From a virus: 37,159 bases of DNA. The translations under genes and the position numbers were made by a program. The notes under the pieces were generated by a model. That model saw only the letters and a list, made by a program, of their open reading frames with translations, did not search any database and had not been told where the DNA came from. Positions 7,654 through 16,658 of this stretch are shown here, piece after piece; positions within the stretch are counted from its first letter, which is position 1; every line of letters starts with the position of its first letter. Location of the stretch: IMG/VR virus record IMGVR_UViG_3300020167_000003, positions 1-37,159 of that record, one strand, 5' to 3'.

Positions 7654-8085
7654 TTATTTTTCGTTAAATTGTTTATTAAGTTCGTGCCAATGTAAAGGGT
7701 TTTTCAAGTTCAATCCGCTATCAAAATGAACGGAATCTACTGCTGTAAATCTTCCTCCCCAACGTATCTGTAATTCTTCTATATGTCGTATAACATCTTC
7801 ATCATCGCCTTTGCCGTCCTTCATTTTATCGCTGTTGAAATACTCTCCTGTTTTATTATTTCTTAAATTACAATCTATTGCATGACCTACTAAGTGATTG
7901 CTCATTTGTGCAGGAGTTACTATTGCGCCTGGAACTAAAGTACTATTCCGTTTAGATGAAGTTATTATACAAGTGAAATCGTGCTTAACACAAACATCAT
8001 TTATATGCTCCATAACAGGAATAAAACCGTCATCAATAACACAGTTTCCTTGAATGTTTGACGCTGTATAGTTTATTAATTTCAT
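7654..8085 (-). CDS. Endolysin, M15-type peptidase
   Basis: A 143-aa peptidoglycan peptidase of the VanY/M15 type. The zinc site is visible: SNHLVGHAID (62-71, ligands His64 and Asp71), then RWGG (108-111) and DSVHFD (117-122, third ligand His120). It would cut peptide cross-links of the cell wall at lysis. There is no signal peptide, so release would depend on the neighbouring membrane proteins. Its ATG overlaps the preceding gene by 4 bases (ATGA), giving a compact lysis cassette. Confidence 0.85.
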   Translation of the reverse strand: MKLINYTASNIQGNCVIDDGFIPVMEHINDVCVKHDFTCIITSSKRNSTLVPGAIVTPAQMSNHLVGHAIDCNLRNNKTGEYFNSDKMKDGKGDDEDVIRHIEELQIRWGGRFTAVDSVHFDSGLNLKNPLHWHELNKQFNEK

Positions 8086-8327
8086 TTGCTAAATATGTGT
8101 CTAAAAAATTCCTCAATTCCCCCAACTGATAAAACAGTAAAAGCATATAAAAACCCTTTTTGTCTTTGCGATTGTTTCTCCAATTTATCTACTGTTTCAA
8201 GTTTTTTTTGTGTGTATTCATTATGTACTTCGATACGAGCCAAAGCCTTTCCTACATCATTCCTCCACTCATTCGATTCTTTTCGGTGAGTTTCTAACAG
8301 TTCTTTTATGTCGGTTAATTCTGTCAT
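8082..8327 (-). CDS. Small coiled-coil protein with C-terminal hydrophobic segment (lysis-associated)
   Basis: An 81-aa protein: residues 1-52 are highly charged and helical (LLETHRKESNEWRND and onward, coiled-coil-like), and residues 57-76 are hydrophobic (KGFLYAFTVLSVGGIEEFF). This layout resembles XhlA-type haemolysin or holin accessory proteins. It overlaps the SGNH-hydrolase gene upstream and the endolysin gene downstream by 4 bases each, so it is coupled to both. A role as second holin or lysis accessory is inferred. Confidence 0.6.
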   Translation of the reverse strand: MTELTDIKELLETHRKESNEWRNDVGKALARIEVHNEYTQKKLETVDKLEKQSQRQKGFLYAFTVLSVGGIEEFFRHIFSK

Positions 8328-9829
8328 AACCCTGCTTGTATAGATTGTGTAATGTAATTATCTGAAACTCTTTTATAACCTCCCGTTGTTATTGTTGAAG
8401 TAGGATGAATTTGATCAGTTGAATAATAAACTGTATTAGTTTGTTGTCCAGTTTTCCCCATCAAAGTATCACTTGCTACATCACATACTCTATTGCAATG
8501 TTTATCCCTGATAATCTTAACCCGAATCATTCCATTTAAAGTTGTAGTATCATTTAGGTTGGAATCGTTTTGTCTGTGAGCATTGTTCACTTGTGCTGCA
8601 TTTCTAGGTAGCATTGTGCCAACAGAAATAGTATCATTCGGAAAATAAACTCTTGTAGAATCACACCAGGCAACTAAATCGTTATAAGTTGTAGTAGCAT
8701 TAGAACTATTCCCTGCCATTGTATTAGTATTTTCAAATAGAAAAATAAATTCATGTGATAAATAACTTTTTTGCTTATTAAAAACTGTTGTTCTTGCATC
8801 ATTATTAAGATATGAATTTGTTTTCCCACCAACACCACGAACTAAAACATCGAAGTTATAACCGATGCTTAAAAGAACATACTGAGGAATGTACCCTTGA
8901 GCAATCATCGAGTTACCATCAAAAATAATTCTTGTAGTAGGTGCAATTCCTAAAGGAATAAGAGCATATTGTTCGACAATTGAATTAGATAAAAAAGTAT
9001 TTCCTTTTGCACCTGCTGTTATGTATTCGTGAACCTTTGAGCTGAAAGAACTTTTAGTTCCATTTACAGTTCTGCAAAATTCATACATTGTAACACTTGC
9101 TATTGCTTGTGATGCTGTTGTAGGTTTTGCTCCTCCTTGATAAGAATCATATCCATCTTTACTAATTTCAAAAGCGTTTGAAGCTGTACGTTGACATGAA
9201 ATAAATCCTATGTTTGTGAAATTAATAACACTTGCATCCGTACTCTCACAATCTTTTGCGGATATACTAAATGTAGAGCCATGAGAATATAATTCACTAC
9301 CAACGCTAGATGCGTTTAAGGCAGACATATCTACCTTTACTTCATTGTTGTGCGTTCCAGAATAATAGCCGAATGAATTATTGTTTTGTTTAAAATTATA
9401 TGTACCTCCATCCCCAGGATTGTACATTAAATTTATCCTAAACCCTGTTGTTGCACTACTTGCACCATTTCCCTTCCATCCTACATTTGCTGTAAACGCT
9501 CCGCTGTAATACTTCTCTGTATGAGCCATCCTAGTAAATGGATGCCTCCAATCTGTTAGTGCTTGTGTAGTATCTTCGGCTGCTTCAAAAAAGAAAATAT
9601 CTTTGTTATACCATTCACCTGCTGTAATTTCGTGCGTTACCACATCATCAACAAGACCTTTATAATATGCACTTGCGGAATGTCCTAATAAATCCCATTT
9701 TGAAAAAATACTATCAGCTGTAGCAGAATAAGAAACCATCATATTTCCTTTAAATGGTCGTGATAAATTAAAATTGAATGCCAAACTTTGTTGACAAATC
9801 AGAAGTAAAATAAATAATAATTTTTTCAT
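8324..9829 (-). CDS. Secreted or virion SGNH-hydrolase protein with beta-rich N-terminal domain
   Basis: A 501-aa protein with a typical signal peptide (MKKLLFILLLICQQSLA, cleavage near residue 17). Residues about 20-270 look beta-rich and are aromatic and Gly/Asn rich, like a lectin-type sandwich. Residues about 297-500 are an SGNH/GDSL hydrolase: block I FDGNS (Ser307), block II-like VRGVGG (330-335), block III-like FENTN (365-369) and block V DQIHP (472-476, Asp/His pair). Such domains deacylate sugars, so it could trim acetyl groups from a capsule or O-antigen receptor. It sits at the end of the fibre gene cluster, just before the lysis genes. A signal peptide is unexpected for a virion protein. 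Confidence 0.75.
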   Translation of the reverse strand: MKKLLFILLLICQQSLAFNFNLSRPFKGNMMVSYSATADSIFSKWDLLGHSASAYYKGLVDDVVTHEITAGEWYNKDIFFFEAAEDTTQALTDWRHPFTRMAHTEKYYSGAFTANVGWKGNGASSATTGFRINLMYNPGDGGTYNFKQNNNSFGYYSGTHNNEVKVDMSALNASSVGSELYSHGSTFSISAKDCESTDASVINFTNIGFISCQRTASNAFEISKDGYDSYQGGAKPTTASQAIASVTMYEFCRTVNGTKSSFSSKVHEYITAGAKGNTFLSNSIVEQYALIPLGIAPTTRIIFDGNSMIAQGYIPQYVLLSIGYNFDVLVRGVGGKTNSYLNNDARTTVFNKQKSYLSHEFIFLFENTNTMAGNSSNATTTYNDLVAWCDSTRVYFPNDTISVGTMLPRNAAQVNNAHRQNDSNLNDTTTLNGMIRVKIIRDKHCNRVCDVASDTLMGKTGQQTNTVYYSTDQIHPTSTITTGGYKRVSDNYITQSIQAGL

Positions 9830-9831
9830 AG

Positions 9832-10494
9832 TTAATTGCTTACCGCTTTTAGTATTATAAAGTTTATAGTCATTGCCCCTGTGTCTGCTGTTGTAGCACT
9901 TAAGTTTGTTATTGTAATACTGAATGAAACTGCTGTAACCTGAGAAACAACAGCCACAGAAGTCAAGGCGGTTTGTCCAGAACGTGTTGAAATTAAAACA
10001 ACATCGCCAATAGCAACCAAATTATCTGTAACAACAAATACCGCTTCTGCACCTGCTGCCAAAGATGTTGCGGTTGTAGTTATTGCTCCACATATTTTAT
10101 TTAATGTCACACCTGTTGAACGACTTGTTATTTGAGTTATAGTTCCACCTGCTCCTGTTGCATATCCAATACTGCCTGCTGATGTAGTTAAGTTTCCAGT
10201 CAATGTTAAAGATGTACCTGTAGCAGCACCCAAAACAGGGGCAGTCATTGCTGGAATATTATTAACTGGAATAGGTGGGGAATCGGCAAATGCAGTTCCA
10301 TTCCAAATTCTTATTTTTTGCAAATCTGTGTTATAAATAACTGCACCACCATTGGGAATATTTACTAAGGTCGATGCAAATGTTGCCTCCGTTGCATTAG
10401 TATAATTGTTTACTAATTGGTGCATTGGAATCTCTGTTGTTTGAGAGAACCCGAACGAACCGATAAATAAAAATAATATAAGTAGTTTTTTCAT
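9832..10494 (-). CDS. Tail-fibre-like protein with signal peptide
   Basis: A 220-aa protein. Residues 1-18 are a Bacteroidota-style signal peptide (MKKLLILFLFIGSFGFSQ). A short GAVIYNTDLQKIRIWNGTAF segment resembles host surface-protein beta repeats. The C-terminal 105 residues (from about STGVTLNKICG to the end) resemble, from memory, the terminal head module seen on many tail fibres, which starts STGVTLNK and ends in IxKAV. It probably contributes to receptor binding. It lies 2 bases upstream of the SGNH-hydrolase gene and 4 bases after the collagen-like fibre gene. Confidence 0.65.
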   Translation of the reverse strand: MKKLLILFLFIGSFGFSQTTEIPMHQLVNNYTNATEATFASTLVNIPNGGAVIYNTDLQKIRIWNGTAFADSPPIPVNNIPAMTAPVLGAATGTSLTLTGNLTTSAGSIGYATGAGGTITQITSRSTGVTLNKICGAITTTATSLAAGAEAVFVVTDNLVAIGDVVLISTRSGQTALTSVAVVSQVTAVSFSITITNLSATTADTGAMTINFIILKAVSN

Positions 10495-10498
10495 AATT

Positions 10499-12691
10499 TT
10501 ATTGAATTACGTGATAATGCCAAGAATATGCTGTTGCTGCAACTAATCCTGTTGAACCTGCTGTTATTACGAATGTTGTTGTTGTGCTTGTTGTGTAAAC
10601 CATAGTAACCCCACCCAATAAAGCTGTTGCTGCATTTGCAGGGAATAGCATTACTGTTGGAGCAACACCGTAAGCAGTATTAAAAGTAACAGTTAAAACT
10701 GTTGCTGTTGCCGTTGGCAATGTCCCTGTTGTAACTAAAACATCTCCTGCTAAGTCAGTAGCATTAGCGCTAAAAGTAACAGCACTTGGCGTAGTCCCTG
10801 CCCCTGTTCCTACAACCCCCGTTGGAGCTGTTGTATTACCGATTAAGTGATTCAGTTTAACACCCAAACCGCCTACAAACTGTGCTGCAAAATTATTGGT
10901 TGCCCCAGTTTGTGCATTACAAGTAATCCCGTAACTATTAGTCGGAGTTCCAACACCGTTAACAGCACCAGCACTAATCAAAAAAGCGTGTGTATTTGTA
11001 AAGACTATGTTCACTCCAGTTGTTGGTGCGCCAACTACTCCTAATGTTGCTACGTCTGTAAATGTACTAGCAGCAGAACTTCTGTATGTTGGTTGGTCTA
11101 TTTTAAATTCTCTTTGTGGCGTTGCTAATGCTCCTGTTGCCCATTGCCTGTTGGTGGCTAGTGTATAAAAGAATCCAGGAACTTCTGTTGAAAGTGTTTG
11201 ATTTGTATTTGCTGGAGCTGTAAATGTAAAAGGCACTAACGCTCCACTAGCTGATGCAGATGGCGTAAAAGATTGCGTTGATACTCCACAAGATATTTTA
11301 ACTAAATTGGCTACGTTTAAAGCTGTTGTTGATGAACCATTTATTACTGTTGTTACGTTATTGCTTCTTAGCGTATAGTTTGTAGTTGACGGAGTAGATG
11401 CAAGCATCCATAAGGCAGCAACGCCACTGGTTGTTTCCCCTATATCAGTATTGCTCGTTCCTTGATTTATACGCAAAATTCCTAATGCGCCAGGATTTAC
11501 TGTTGAACTATTAACAAGCACTTGACCGCTATTGTAAATGTTCATAGCGTTGGTTGCTCCGTTATTTCCAACATTAAATGCTAATCCAGCAACAGTACTC
11601 GTTCCATTTCCTGTTGTGCTTTGAAATGTTAAAGTACTACCTACGGCTGTACCTCCTATATGTAAAGGTGTTGTTAATGAAGTTGTTAATGTAGGACTTG
11701 CAGACCAAACAGGGATTGTTCCTGTTCCTGCAGAAGCAAATAAAGAACCAGTTGCTACTGCTGAGATATTTGATTGAGTATTGGTAGCTGAGAAAGAAAT
11801 TAAATCACCTGTTGCACCGACAGCAGTTAAATTTGCACCTGCAGCTCCTGTAGAGCCAGTTGCTCCCACAGCACCAGTCGCACCAGTTGAACCTGTAGCA
11901 CCAGCAACCCCAGTCGCTCCAGTTGAACCTGTGGCTCCAGTTGCACCGGCAGCACCAGTTGCACCGACAGCGCCAGTTGCGCCAGTCGTACCTGTTGTTC
12001 CTGCGATTCCAGTTGCACCGGTTGCGCCTGCTACCCCTGTAGCACCTGTTGCACCAGTAGCACCTGTTGCACCAGTAGCACCTGTATTTAAGATAGCTAA
12101 AAATAACTGATGATTACTTGAAAAGTTAGTTGTTCCTGTTCCACCTGAAGAAACTAATGTAACAGGGATTGACCAATAACTTGTTGATAATCCAATATTA
12201 AAATTAGTTGGTGTTCCACTAATCTTCCAATTTTGAAAGTTAGCAGAAGCATTTCTATCTTGTAAAACAAGAGTTTGATTTATTTGTAATAGTGCAAGAA
12301 AAATATCAATATCTAAGTTATCATCCGTAAGATGAGAAATATTAATAGATGTTGCATTTATCTGAGTTGCATTATTCCAAAGAAGATGACCATTCAATGG
12401 ATCACCCGATGTTATGCTTGTCTTAGCTAAATATAACCACAAATTTGTTGATTGACCATTTGCTCCTGTTGCGCCCGTTGCACCAGCCGTTCCTGTTGCT
12501 CCTGTACTTCCAGTCGGGCCAGTAGCTGAACCAATTACATAAAGTTGATTAGAAGCATTTGCTCCAATAGTAACACCATCTTTCTTGATTTGATTTGCGC
12601 CTATTAGGGTTTGACCATAAGCACTAATAATAAAAACCCATTGAATAGTAAATATGATTAATAATAATATAAATATTTTTTTAAATAACAT
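10499..12691 (-). CDS. Collagen-repeat tail-fibre-like protein with signal peptide
   Basis: A 730-aa protein built as signal peptide (1-27, ending SAYGQ), short collagen-like block (about 58-78), globular part (about 80-200), long collagen-like block (about 204-283, mostly Gly-Ala-Thr triplets), then a repetitive Thr/Ala/Gly-rich shaft and a C-terminal tip (about 640-730, ending YSWHYHVIQ). Collagen blocks in phage proteins form trimeric shafts, so this is best read as a fibre. Composition is strongly biased to Ala, Thr and Gly. The first 11 bases overlap the upstream 108-aa gene. Export to the periplasm or surface is predicted by the signal peptide but is unusual for a fibre. Confidence 0.7.
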   Translation of the reverse strand: MLFKKIFILLLIIFTIQWVFIISAYGQTLIGANQIKKDGVTIGANASNQLYVIGSATGPTGSTGATGTAGATGATGANGQSTNLWLYLAKTSITSGDPLNGHLLWNNATQINATSINISHLTDDNLDIDIFLALLQINQTLVLQDRNASANFQNWKISGTPTNFNIGLSTSYWSIPVTLVSSGGTGTTNFSSNHQLFLAILNTGATGATGATGATGATGVAGATGATGIAGTTGTTGATGAVGATGAAGATGATGSTGATGVAGATGSTGATGAVGATGSTGAAGANLTAVGATGDLISFSATNTQSNISAVATGSLFASAGTGTIPVWSASPTLTTSLTTPLHIGGTAVGSTLTFQSTTGNGTSTVAGLAFNVGNNGATNAMNIYNSGQVLVNSSTVNPGALGILRINQGTSNTDIGETTSGVAALWMLASTPSTTNYTLRSNNVTTVINGSSTTALNVANLVKISCGVSTQSFTPSASASGALVPFTFTAPANTNQTLSTEVPGFFYTLATNRQWATGALATPQREFKIDQPTYRSSAASTFTDVATLGVVGAPTTGVNIVFTNTHAFLISAGAVNGVGTPTNSYGITCNAQTGATNNFAAQFVGGLGVKLNHLIGNTTAPTGVVGTGAGTTPSAVTFSANATDLAGDVLVTTGTLPTATATVLTVTFNTAYGVAPTVMLFPANAATALLGGVTMVYTTSTTTTFVITAGSTGLVAATAYSWHYHVIQ
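11843..12082 (-). repeat. Collagen-like triplet repeat tract
   Basis: About 26 consecutive Gly-X-Y codon triplets within the fibre gene, largely variants of GGTGCAACT/GGAGCAACT. A shorter related tract lies at about 12455-12520. Read on the opposite strand the tract gives an artefactual Ala-Pro-Val frame. Such arrays can change length by slippage. Confidence 0.85.
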
Positions 12692-13007
12692 TTCCGTAAA
12701 AATTTAATTTATCTCCAAAGGTGGAACTAGGAACAACTAACAGAGTCGCTACCTTTTTGTTAGTACTTAATGTATAATCATCCGTTTCAAATAATATTTG
12801 CCCATTTTTATTTATCTGTACAATCTCATAAAGGCAAGAAAATATATTGTTTGACCCATCAATTACACCTGTATAATCTAATTTTAAATAATTCACAATT
12901 AATATGTTTAGTCCAATTATTTCAGCAGTTACATTTATTATATTAGTAACTATTGTAGCGGTAACATTTACCACTCCACTTACTATCTCCGCACTTACAT
13001 AAATCAT
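12681..13007 (-). CDS. Hypothetical structural protein of the fibre region
   Basis: A 108-aa protein that I do not recognise. The first 40 residues repeat a beta-strand pattern with VNVTATIV / INVTAEII, and the remainder is mixed beta with [14 protein letters not shown], as in small baseplate or fibre adaptors. It shares one base with the upstream gene (stop/start TAATG type) and overlaps the collagen-like fibre gene by 11 bases. Position suggests a link between baseplate and fibre. Confidence 0.55.
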   Translation of the reverse strand: MIYVSAEIVSGVVNVTATIVTNIINVTAEIIGLNILIVNYLKLDYTGVIDGSNNIFSCLYEIVQINKNGQILFETDDYTLSTNKKVATLLVVPSSTFGDKLNFYGNVI

Positions 13008-13384
13008 TATACTGCACTTGAATTAGATGATGTATAAAAATCACATATAAAAATTGAACTTACACCATTAACTGTTTTTGATAGTATAAATTCAGATGTA
13101 GAAGTCACCTTAATAAAAACTTCTCCATATATTTTACCACTTGATATAACTTTAGTCTGCTCTCTATTTATGATTATATCAACCTTTCCAGTAACATCAT
13201 CAAAAACAATAATGTCATATAAACCGCTATTTATACTTTTATATGTAGCTATGTTTGTTTTAGCCCCAAATGAATCAATATAATAAATATTGATAGAATA
13301 GGCATTTAATGTAGATGGTTGTATTGGAACAATGCCATTAGTTAAAGTAAATCTAACTTGTATATCTTCGCCTTGTATAGCCAT
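13007..13384 (-). CDS. Hypothetical baseplate/fibre adaptor-like protein
   Basis: A 125-aa all-beta-looking protein: GEDIQVRFTLTNG, then INIYYIDSFGAKTNIATYK, then a GLYDIIVFD strand and YGEVFIKVT. This resembles, in outline only, the N-terminal domain of BppU-like upper baseplate proteins. It is coupled to both neighbours by single-base stop/start overlaps. The role is inferred from context. Confidence 0.55.
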   Translation of the reverse strand: MAIQGEDIQVRFTLTNGIVPIQPSTLNAYSINIYYIDSFGAKTNIATYKSINSGLYDIIVFDDVTGKVDIIINREQTKVISSGKIYGEVFIKVTSTSEFILSKTVNGVSSIFICDFYTSSNSSAV

Positions 13385-13929
13385 TAAAAATTAAGTATTC
13401 TATATGTGAAATAAATAGTAATATCGCTATTTCCTGCTGTTGGATTACCTGTTTTAACCCTAAAATTTATATCTTTATTTGCTATAAATTGTCTTGCTGT
13501 AGCAGGAGTTATTGCAATAACAGGCTCAAATTTTAAGTATGTATTTGTTGTAGCTCCTAAAAAAGAAGTACATTTAAACTGAGCATCTGTTGATGTATCT
13601 GTGAATATTTCAACCGTCAAATTAGTTGCATACGTTATTGTGTTGTATGTTACGTTACCGATAGCAGACACTATTTCTATCATAGTTCCTGCGCCCATAG
13701 CACTAACTAATTTAACTGGAACGGCAAACCCCGTTAAAACATTGGTTGAAATTATCTGCAACGAACCATAATAAAGGGTAGAGAATGAAGGGTTTGAACT
13801 GTTTATAAAACTATCATTCATATCATTCAAGATAGCCCTTACATTACTTGCAGTGTTGTCCTTTGTGGAATTATCTGTAATAAGAGCCGTTATTTCGGCT
13901 GTTATTTGAGCTTTTGTTTTCTGTGCCAT
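13384..13929 (-). CDS. Hypothetical tail/baseplate structural protein
   Basis: A 181-aa protein. Residues 1-45 are helical (KTKAQITAEITALITDN and on to VRAILNDMNDSFI), an N-terminal module I associate with structural proteins of Bacteroidota phages; the rest alternates beta strands with Thr/Asn-rich loops. It starts 2 bases after the LysM-like gene stop, inside the baseplate-to-fibre segment. It could be a fibre base or trimerisation protein, but nothing diagnostic is present. Confidence 0.55.
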   Translation of the reverse strand: MAQKTKAQITAEITALITDNSTKDNTASNVRAILNDMNDSFINSSNPSFSTLYYGSLQIISTNVLTGFAVPVKLVSAMGAGTMIEIVSAIGNVTYNTITYATNLTVEIFTDTSTDAQFKCTSFLGATTNTYLKFEPVIAITPATARQFIANKDINFRVKTGNPTAGNSDITIYFTYRILNF

Positions 13930-13931
13930 CG

Positions 13932-14213
13932 TTATAAGAATGCATCGCTAAAACTATCATCAAAACTCTCGCCTGTCGTGAACTCAGGATAATGATTAGC
14001 GATATTTATACTATTTGTTTTGTAATATTCAGAAACCTCGTTTTGTGGGTCTTCGTAAACAATTACTTTACCTGTTAAATCGTTCGTTGTAATATTATCA
14101 ATATTACTATTCAATTGTATTAAAGAGTAAACCTTTGATACATCGCCATATAGTTGCAAACTTAAGTCGAAAATAGTTTGCCCTTCGTTTATTGTTACAG
14201 TTTTTTGAGCCAT
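13932..14213 (-). CDS. LysM-like tail protein (gpX-like)
   Basis: A 93-aa protein whose first 50 residues read as a LysM fold: TVTINEGQTIFDLSLQLYGDV, then YSLIQLN and LTGKVIVYED. Short LysM proteins (P2 gpX type) help assemble the tail tip or hub of contractile-tail phages. The tail (residues 60-93) is acidic. It lies 1 base after the gp25-like gene, consistent with a baseplate role. Confidence 0.7.
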   Translation of the reverse strand: MAQKTVTINEGQTIFDLSLQLYGDVSKVYSLIQLNSNIDNITTNDLTGKVIVYEDPQNEVSEYYKTNSINIANHYPEFTTGESFDDSFSDAFL

Positions 14214-14214
14214 A

Positions 14215-14517
14215 TTATATCCTATTTGCGTCTATGTAATAAATTTCGTTACCCTTTAAAATTATATCATTTACTGTGTACCCGTCAGCTATCATCTGAA
14301 CAGTTATCGCACGTCTTAATGTTTGCTGTTGCCCTGCTGAATTAATAAACCTTATAGCTCCTACACCTGTAAATGGTGATTGTTTCCATTGCCCTAAGAA
14401 TGTATTTATGATAAGTACAACGTGTTGCTGGTCGCTATCGCCTACCGTAAAATCGCCTAAACTATTTATAGTTAGGTCATTTGATTCATCTAAAATTATA
14501 TCGCTAACCGTTGCCAT
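14215..14517 (-). CDS. Baseplate wedge protein, gp25 / Mu gp46-like
   Basis: A 100-aa protein with the size and pattern of baseplate gp25/gpW-like proteins: GDFTVGDSDQQHVVLIINTF, then GQWKQSPFTGVG, and a C-terminal RRAITVQMIADGY segment. This family joins the baseplate to the sheath and primes sheath polymerisation. It overlaps the spike gene by 14 bases. The order spike, gp25-like, gpX-like supports the call. Confidence 0.7.
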   Translation of the reverse strand: MATVSDIILDESNDLTINSLGDFTVGDSDQQHVVLIINTFLGQWKQSPFTGVGAIRFINSAGQQQTLRRAITVQMIADGYTVNDIILKGNEIYYIDANRI

Positions 14518-15022
14518 GCTGTACAGTTGTATTTTCTAATGTCGTTTTATTTAATGTTTTTATATTTACTGCCAATCCGTTAAATGTAGTAGCAGAGCCT
14601 CCTGCTTGTCCTAATGCAATTAGCTGAGTGTCAATAATAGCTAATGCTCCTGCAGTTGCCGATTTTATAGCTGTTACGTTTGCGTCCCATTGTGTTTTTA
14701 AATCGTTAATTTGAATTAACCCGTTATAATTTTTCCCATTTAATTGAATCTCTGAAACATCGCTAAACATAGCAACATAACCAGTAAACCCATTTATCAT
14801 AGTAACAACAACAACACTATTAATTTCTGGAACTAATAAAAACCCTTTTGTGCTTTCTGCCTGTAATCTTACGCCAATCAAATCAGCCCTACCATCAATA
14901 GGTTCACATTCGCAAGTATTTTTAGTTGTATCAACAGACTTGACGGTACAAACAATAGAATAAACTTCGTCTGTAGTTTTTGCCATCAACTTAATCGCCT
15001 CGCTTATCTTATCCTTACTCAT
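14504..15022 (-). CDS. Baseplate spike protein, gpV-like
   Basis: A 172-aa protein. Residues about 20-95 fit an OB-fold as in gpV/gp45 spikes: VYSIVCTVKSVDTTKNTCEC, GVRLQ, then LVPEINSVVVVTMINGFTGYV. The C-terminal part is helical then beta and ends TVQHGNG, a Gly/His-rich tip reminiscent of metal-binding spike apices. It would sit at the tip of the tail tube and pierce the outer membrane. It overlaps the hub gene by 4 bases (ATGA). Confidence 0.7.
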   Translation of the reverse strand: MSKDKISEAIKLMAKTTDEVYSIVCTVKSVDTTKNTCECEPIDGRADLIGVRLQAESTKGFLLVPEINSVVVVTMINGFTGYVAMFSDVSEIQLNGKNYNGLIQINDLKTQWDANVTAIKSATAGALAIIDTQLIALGQAGGSATTFNGLAVNIKTLNKTTLENTTVQHGNG

Positions 15023-15987
15023 ACCAAACCATCTAAACTAATTTCTTGTCTATATCCATCCATTCCAAAAGTGCGAATAACAGAACTTATAATATAATTA
15101 CCATCTCTTTCAGGTAACTTTGTGCTTGTTAATTTTGCTATATCTCCATGTCTTACAAATGGCTCTCCAAAAGTTGTAAAAGCACCGTTATATCCAGTAT
15201 ATTTTATTTTTTTTAATCTTAAATTTGCAAAGTCTAACAATGCTGAATCACTAGAATTATAAGTATGATAAGTTCTTTGTGAACCATCCGAATCTCCTAC
15301 CTCTACCTGTTTTTTACTGTTATCGCTTTGCATTGAAATAGCAACGACCTTAATAAACATTTCATCCTTTAATTGATATTTCAAATCATCTGGATTAATA
15401 ATTACTTTTTCAAAAGCAAACTCTTCTGTAACCGTATCACTCGCATCGGAAGGCAATCCAACGTGCAAGACACCATCTACAAAATAAGAGTAAAAACCAT
15501 AATCCCCTTTCAAAGTTTCAAGTATCTTGCTTACCGTTGCATTGCTTATTCTAAAACTCCCCAATTGTACGTCTAAGCAATTAAATTCTATGTCAGATGG
15601 CAAAATAGCAGTTAATAAATCATTCAAAGAAACACTTTCAACAGAATATTTTTTTACTGTTGTTTGTTTTAATAAAAACATTTTATCTTCGCACTCTATT
15701 TCAACAGGTAAAGAACTCCCAACAAAACTAACATATCCATCAAAGCATTTTGTTAGATTAGGGAAATATCCTAATTCAATTTTAACTAAATCTCCACGTT
15801 TAAAAATTGCATTCGCTCCAGTAAATAAACTCTTCCCTTTAAAATTTAATTTGCGAGGCAATATTATTTTAGCTGTATCAGTAAATGTTTCATACGATGT
15901 TTTTATCTCAACTGAATTGACAAAATCAAATTCATAGAAACTTCCATCTTCTTTAGTAAATGTTATTTTACAAATCGGTCTAAGCAT
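15019..15987 (-). CDS. Baseplate hub protein, gp27 / Mu gp44 / gpD-like
   Basis: A 322-aa protein with hub-type features: an N-terminal beta domain (FDFVNSVEIKTSYETFTDTA and KIELGY), then FDGYVSFVGSS, a middle domain with SVSLNDLLTAIL, and a C-terminal domain containing EPFVRHGDIAKL, RDGNYIISSV and YRQEISLDGLV, as in late-control gpD/gp44 proteins. It forms the trimeric hub between tube and spike. It shares one base with the upstream DUF6046-like gene. Confidence 0.75.
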   Translation of the reverse strand: MLRPICKITFTKEDGSFYEFDFVNSVEIKTSYETFTDTAKIILPRKLNFKGKSLFTGANAIFKRGDLVKIELGYFPNLTKCFDGYVSFVGSSLPVEIECEDKMFLLKQTTVKKYSVESVSLNDLLTAILPSDIEFNCLDVQLGSFRISNATVSKILETLKGDYGFYSYFVDGVLHVGLPSDASDTVTEEFAFEKVIINPDDLKYQLKDEMFIKVVAISMQSDNSKKQVEVGDSDGSQRTYHTYNSSDSALLDFANLRLKKIKYTGYNGAFTTFGEPFVRHGDIAKLTSTKLPERDGNYIISSVIRTFGMDGYRQEISLDGLV

Positions 15988-16658
15988 TATATAAACTGTG
16001 AATTGAAAGTTTGTTTAGAACCTTTTATTGTAATATCTATGTCGCTTAAACAGCTTAATTCAAAAGATATAACATTGCGCTCTCCCTCCATTTGTGAAAA
16101 GTGATAATCTTTAATTACTATTGTATATATGCCGAAATAAGCCATGAAGTTACTCGCAACGTTTAATTGTGTAGGTGCAGTACAAAAACCTAACAATTGA
16201 TTTAAACTATCTTTAGGTGCTACGTTTTGGTATAAAGAAGCTAATACTCCTTTTATATTAATCATGTAATCCCCATCGGAAACGTATTCTTTTACCGTTC
16301 CGTTTCTTCCTGCTATCTGTGTCGCTACTATGTTACGAGATTGGGAAACCTCACACAAAGCAATACCCATACTAAAAGCTTCTACTATTATTTGCTTATT
16401 ATTATTATCTGTGTACATTAATTGATCAAATAATATATCATCAAATACTGGCAATCCAAATTTTGAACGGCTATCTGAATACGTCTTGGTACTATTTAAA
16501 ATAGCATCATTTATAGCATCTTGTTCTTTAAACATCGTAGCTTCGTCAACCTTAAAGAATTTAGGTTTAAGAAATCTTAATCCCACACCTTTTAAAATTA
16601 ATTCAGCTTGACCCTTAACCTCTAGCCCTATTCCGTTTTCCCTGTAATCTCTATTCAT
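15987..16658 (-). CDS. DUF6046-like tail/baseplate protein
   Basis: A 223-aa protein. The segment VATQIAGRNGTVKEYVSDGDYMINIKG (in parts: IAGRNGTVKEY, DGDYMINIKG) matches what I remember of the DUF6046 family of Bacteroidota phage proteins, placed between tape measure and hub. By position it may be the adaptor linking the tape measure end to the hub, like gp43 or gp53 in other contractile tails. It abuts the tape-measure gene with a one-base overlap. Confidence 0.65.
   Translation of the reverse strand: MNRDYRENGIGLEVKGQAELILKGVGLRFLKPKFFKVDEATMFKEQDAINDAILNSTKTYSDSRSKFGLPVFDDILFDQLMYTDNNNKQIIVEAFSMGIALCEVSQSRNIVATQIAGRNGTVKEYVSDGDYMINIKGVLASLYQNVAPKDSLNQLLGFCTAPTQLNVASNFMAYFGIYTIVIKDYHFSQMEGERNVISFELSCLSDIDITIKGSKQTFNSQFI

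Noticed and set aside
11781-12110. A plus-strand frame rich in Ala-Pro-Val repeats
   Set aside because: It is the antisense of the collagen-like Gly-Ala-Thr codons of the fibre gene and has no start context or neighbours on that strand.
8324-12691. Diversity-generating retroelement acting on the fibre genes
   Set aside because: No reverse transcriptase gene and no template/variable repeat pair was found in the window.
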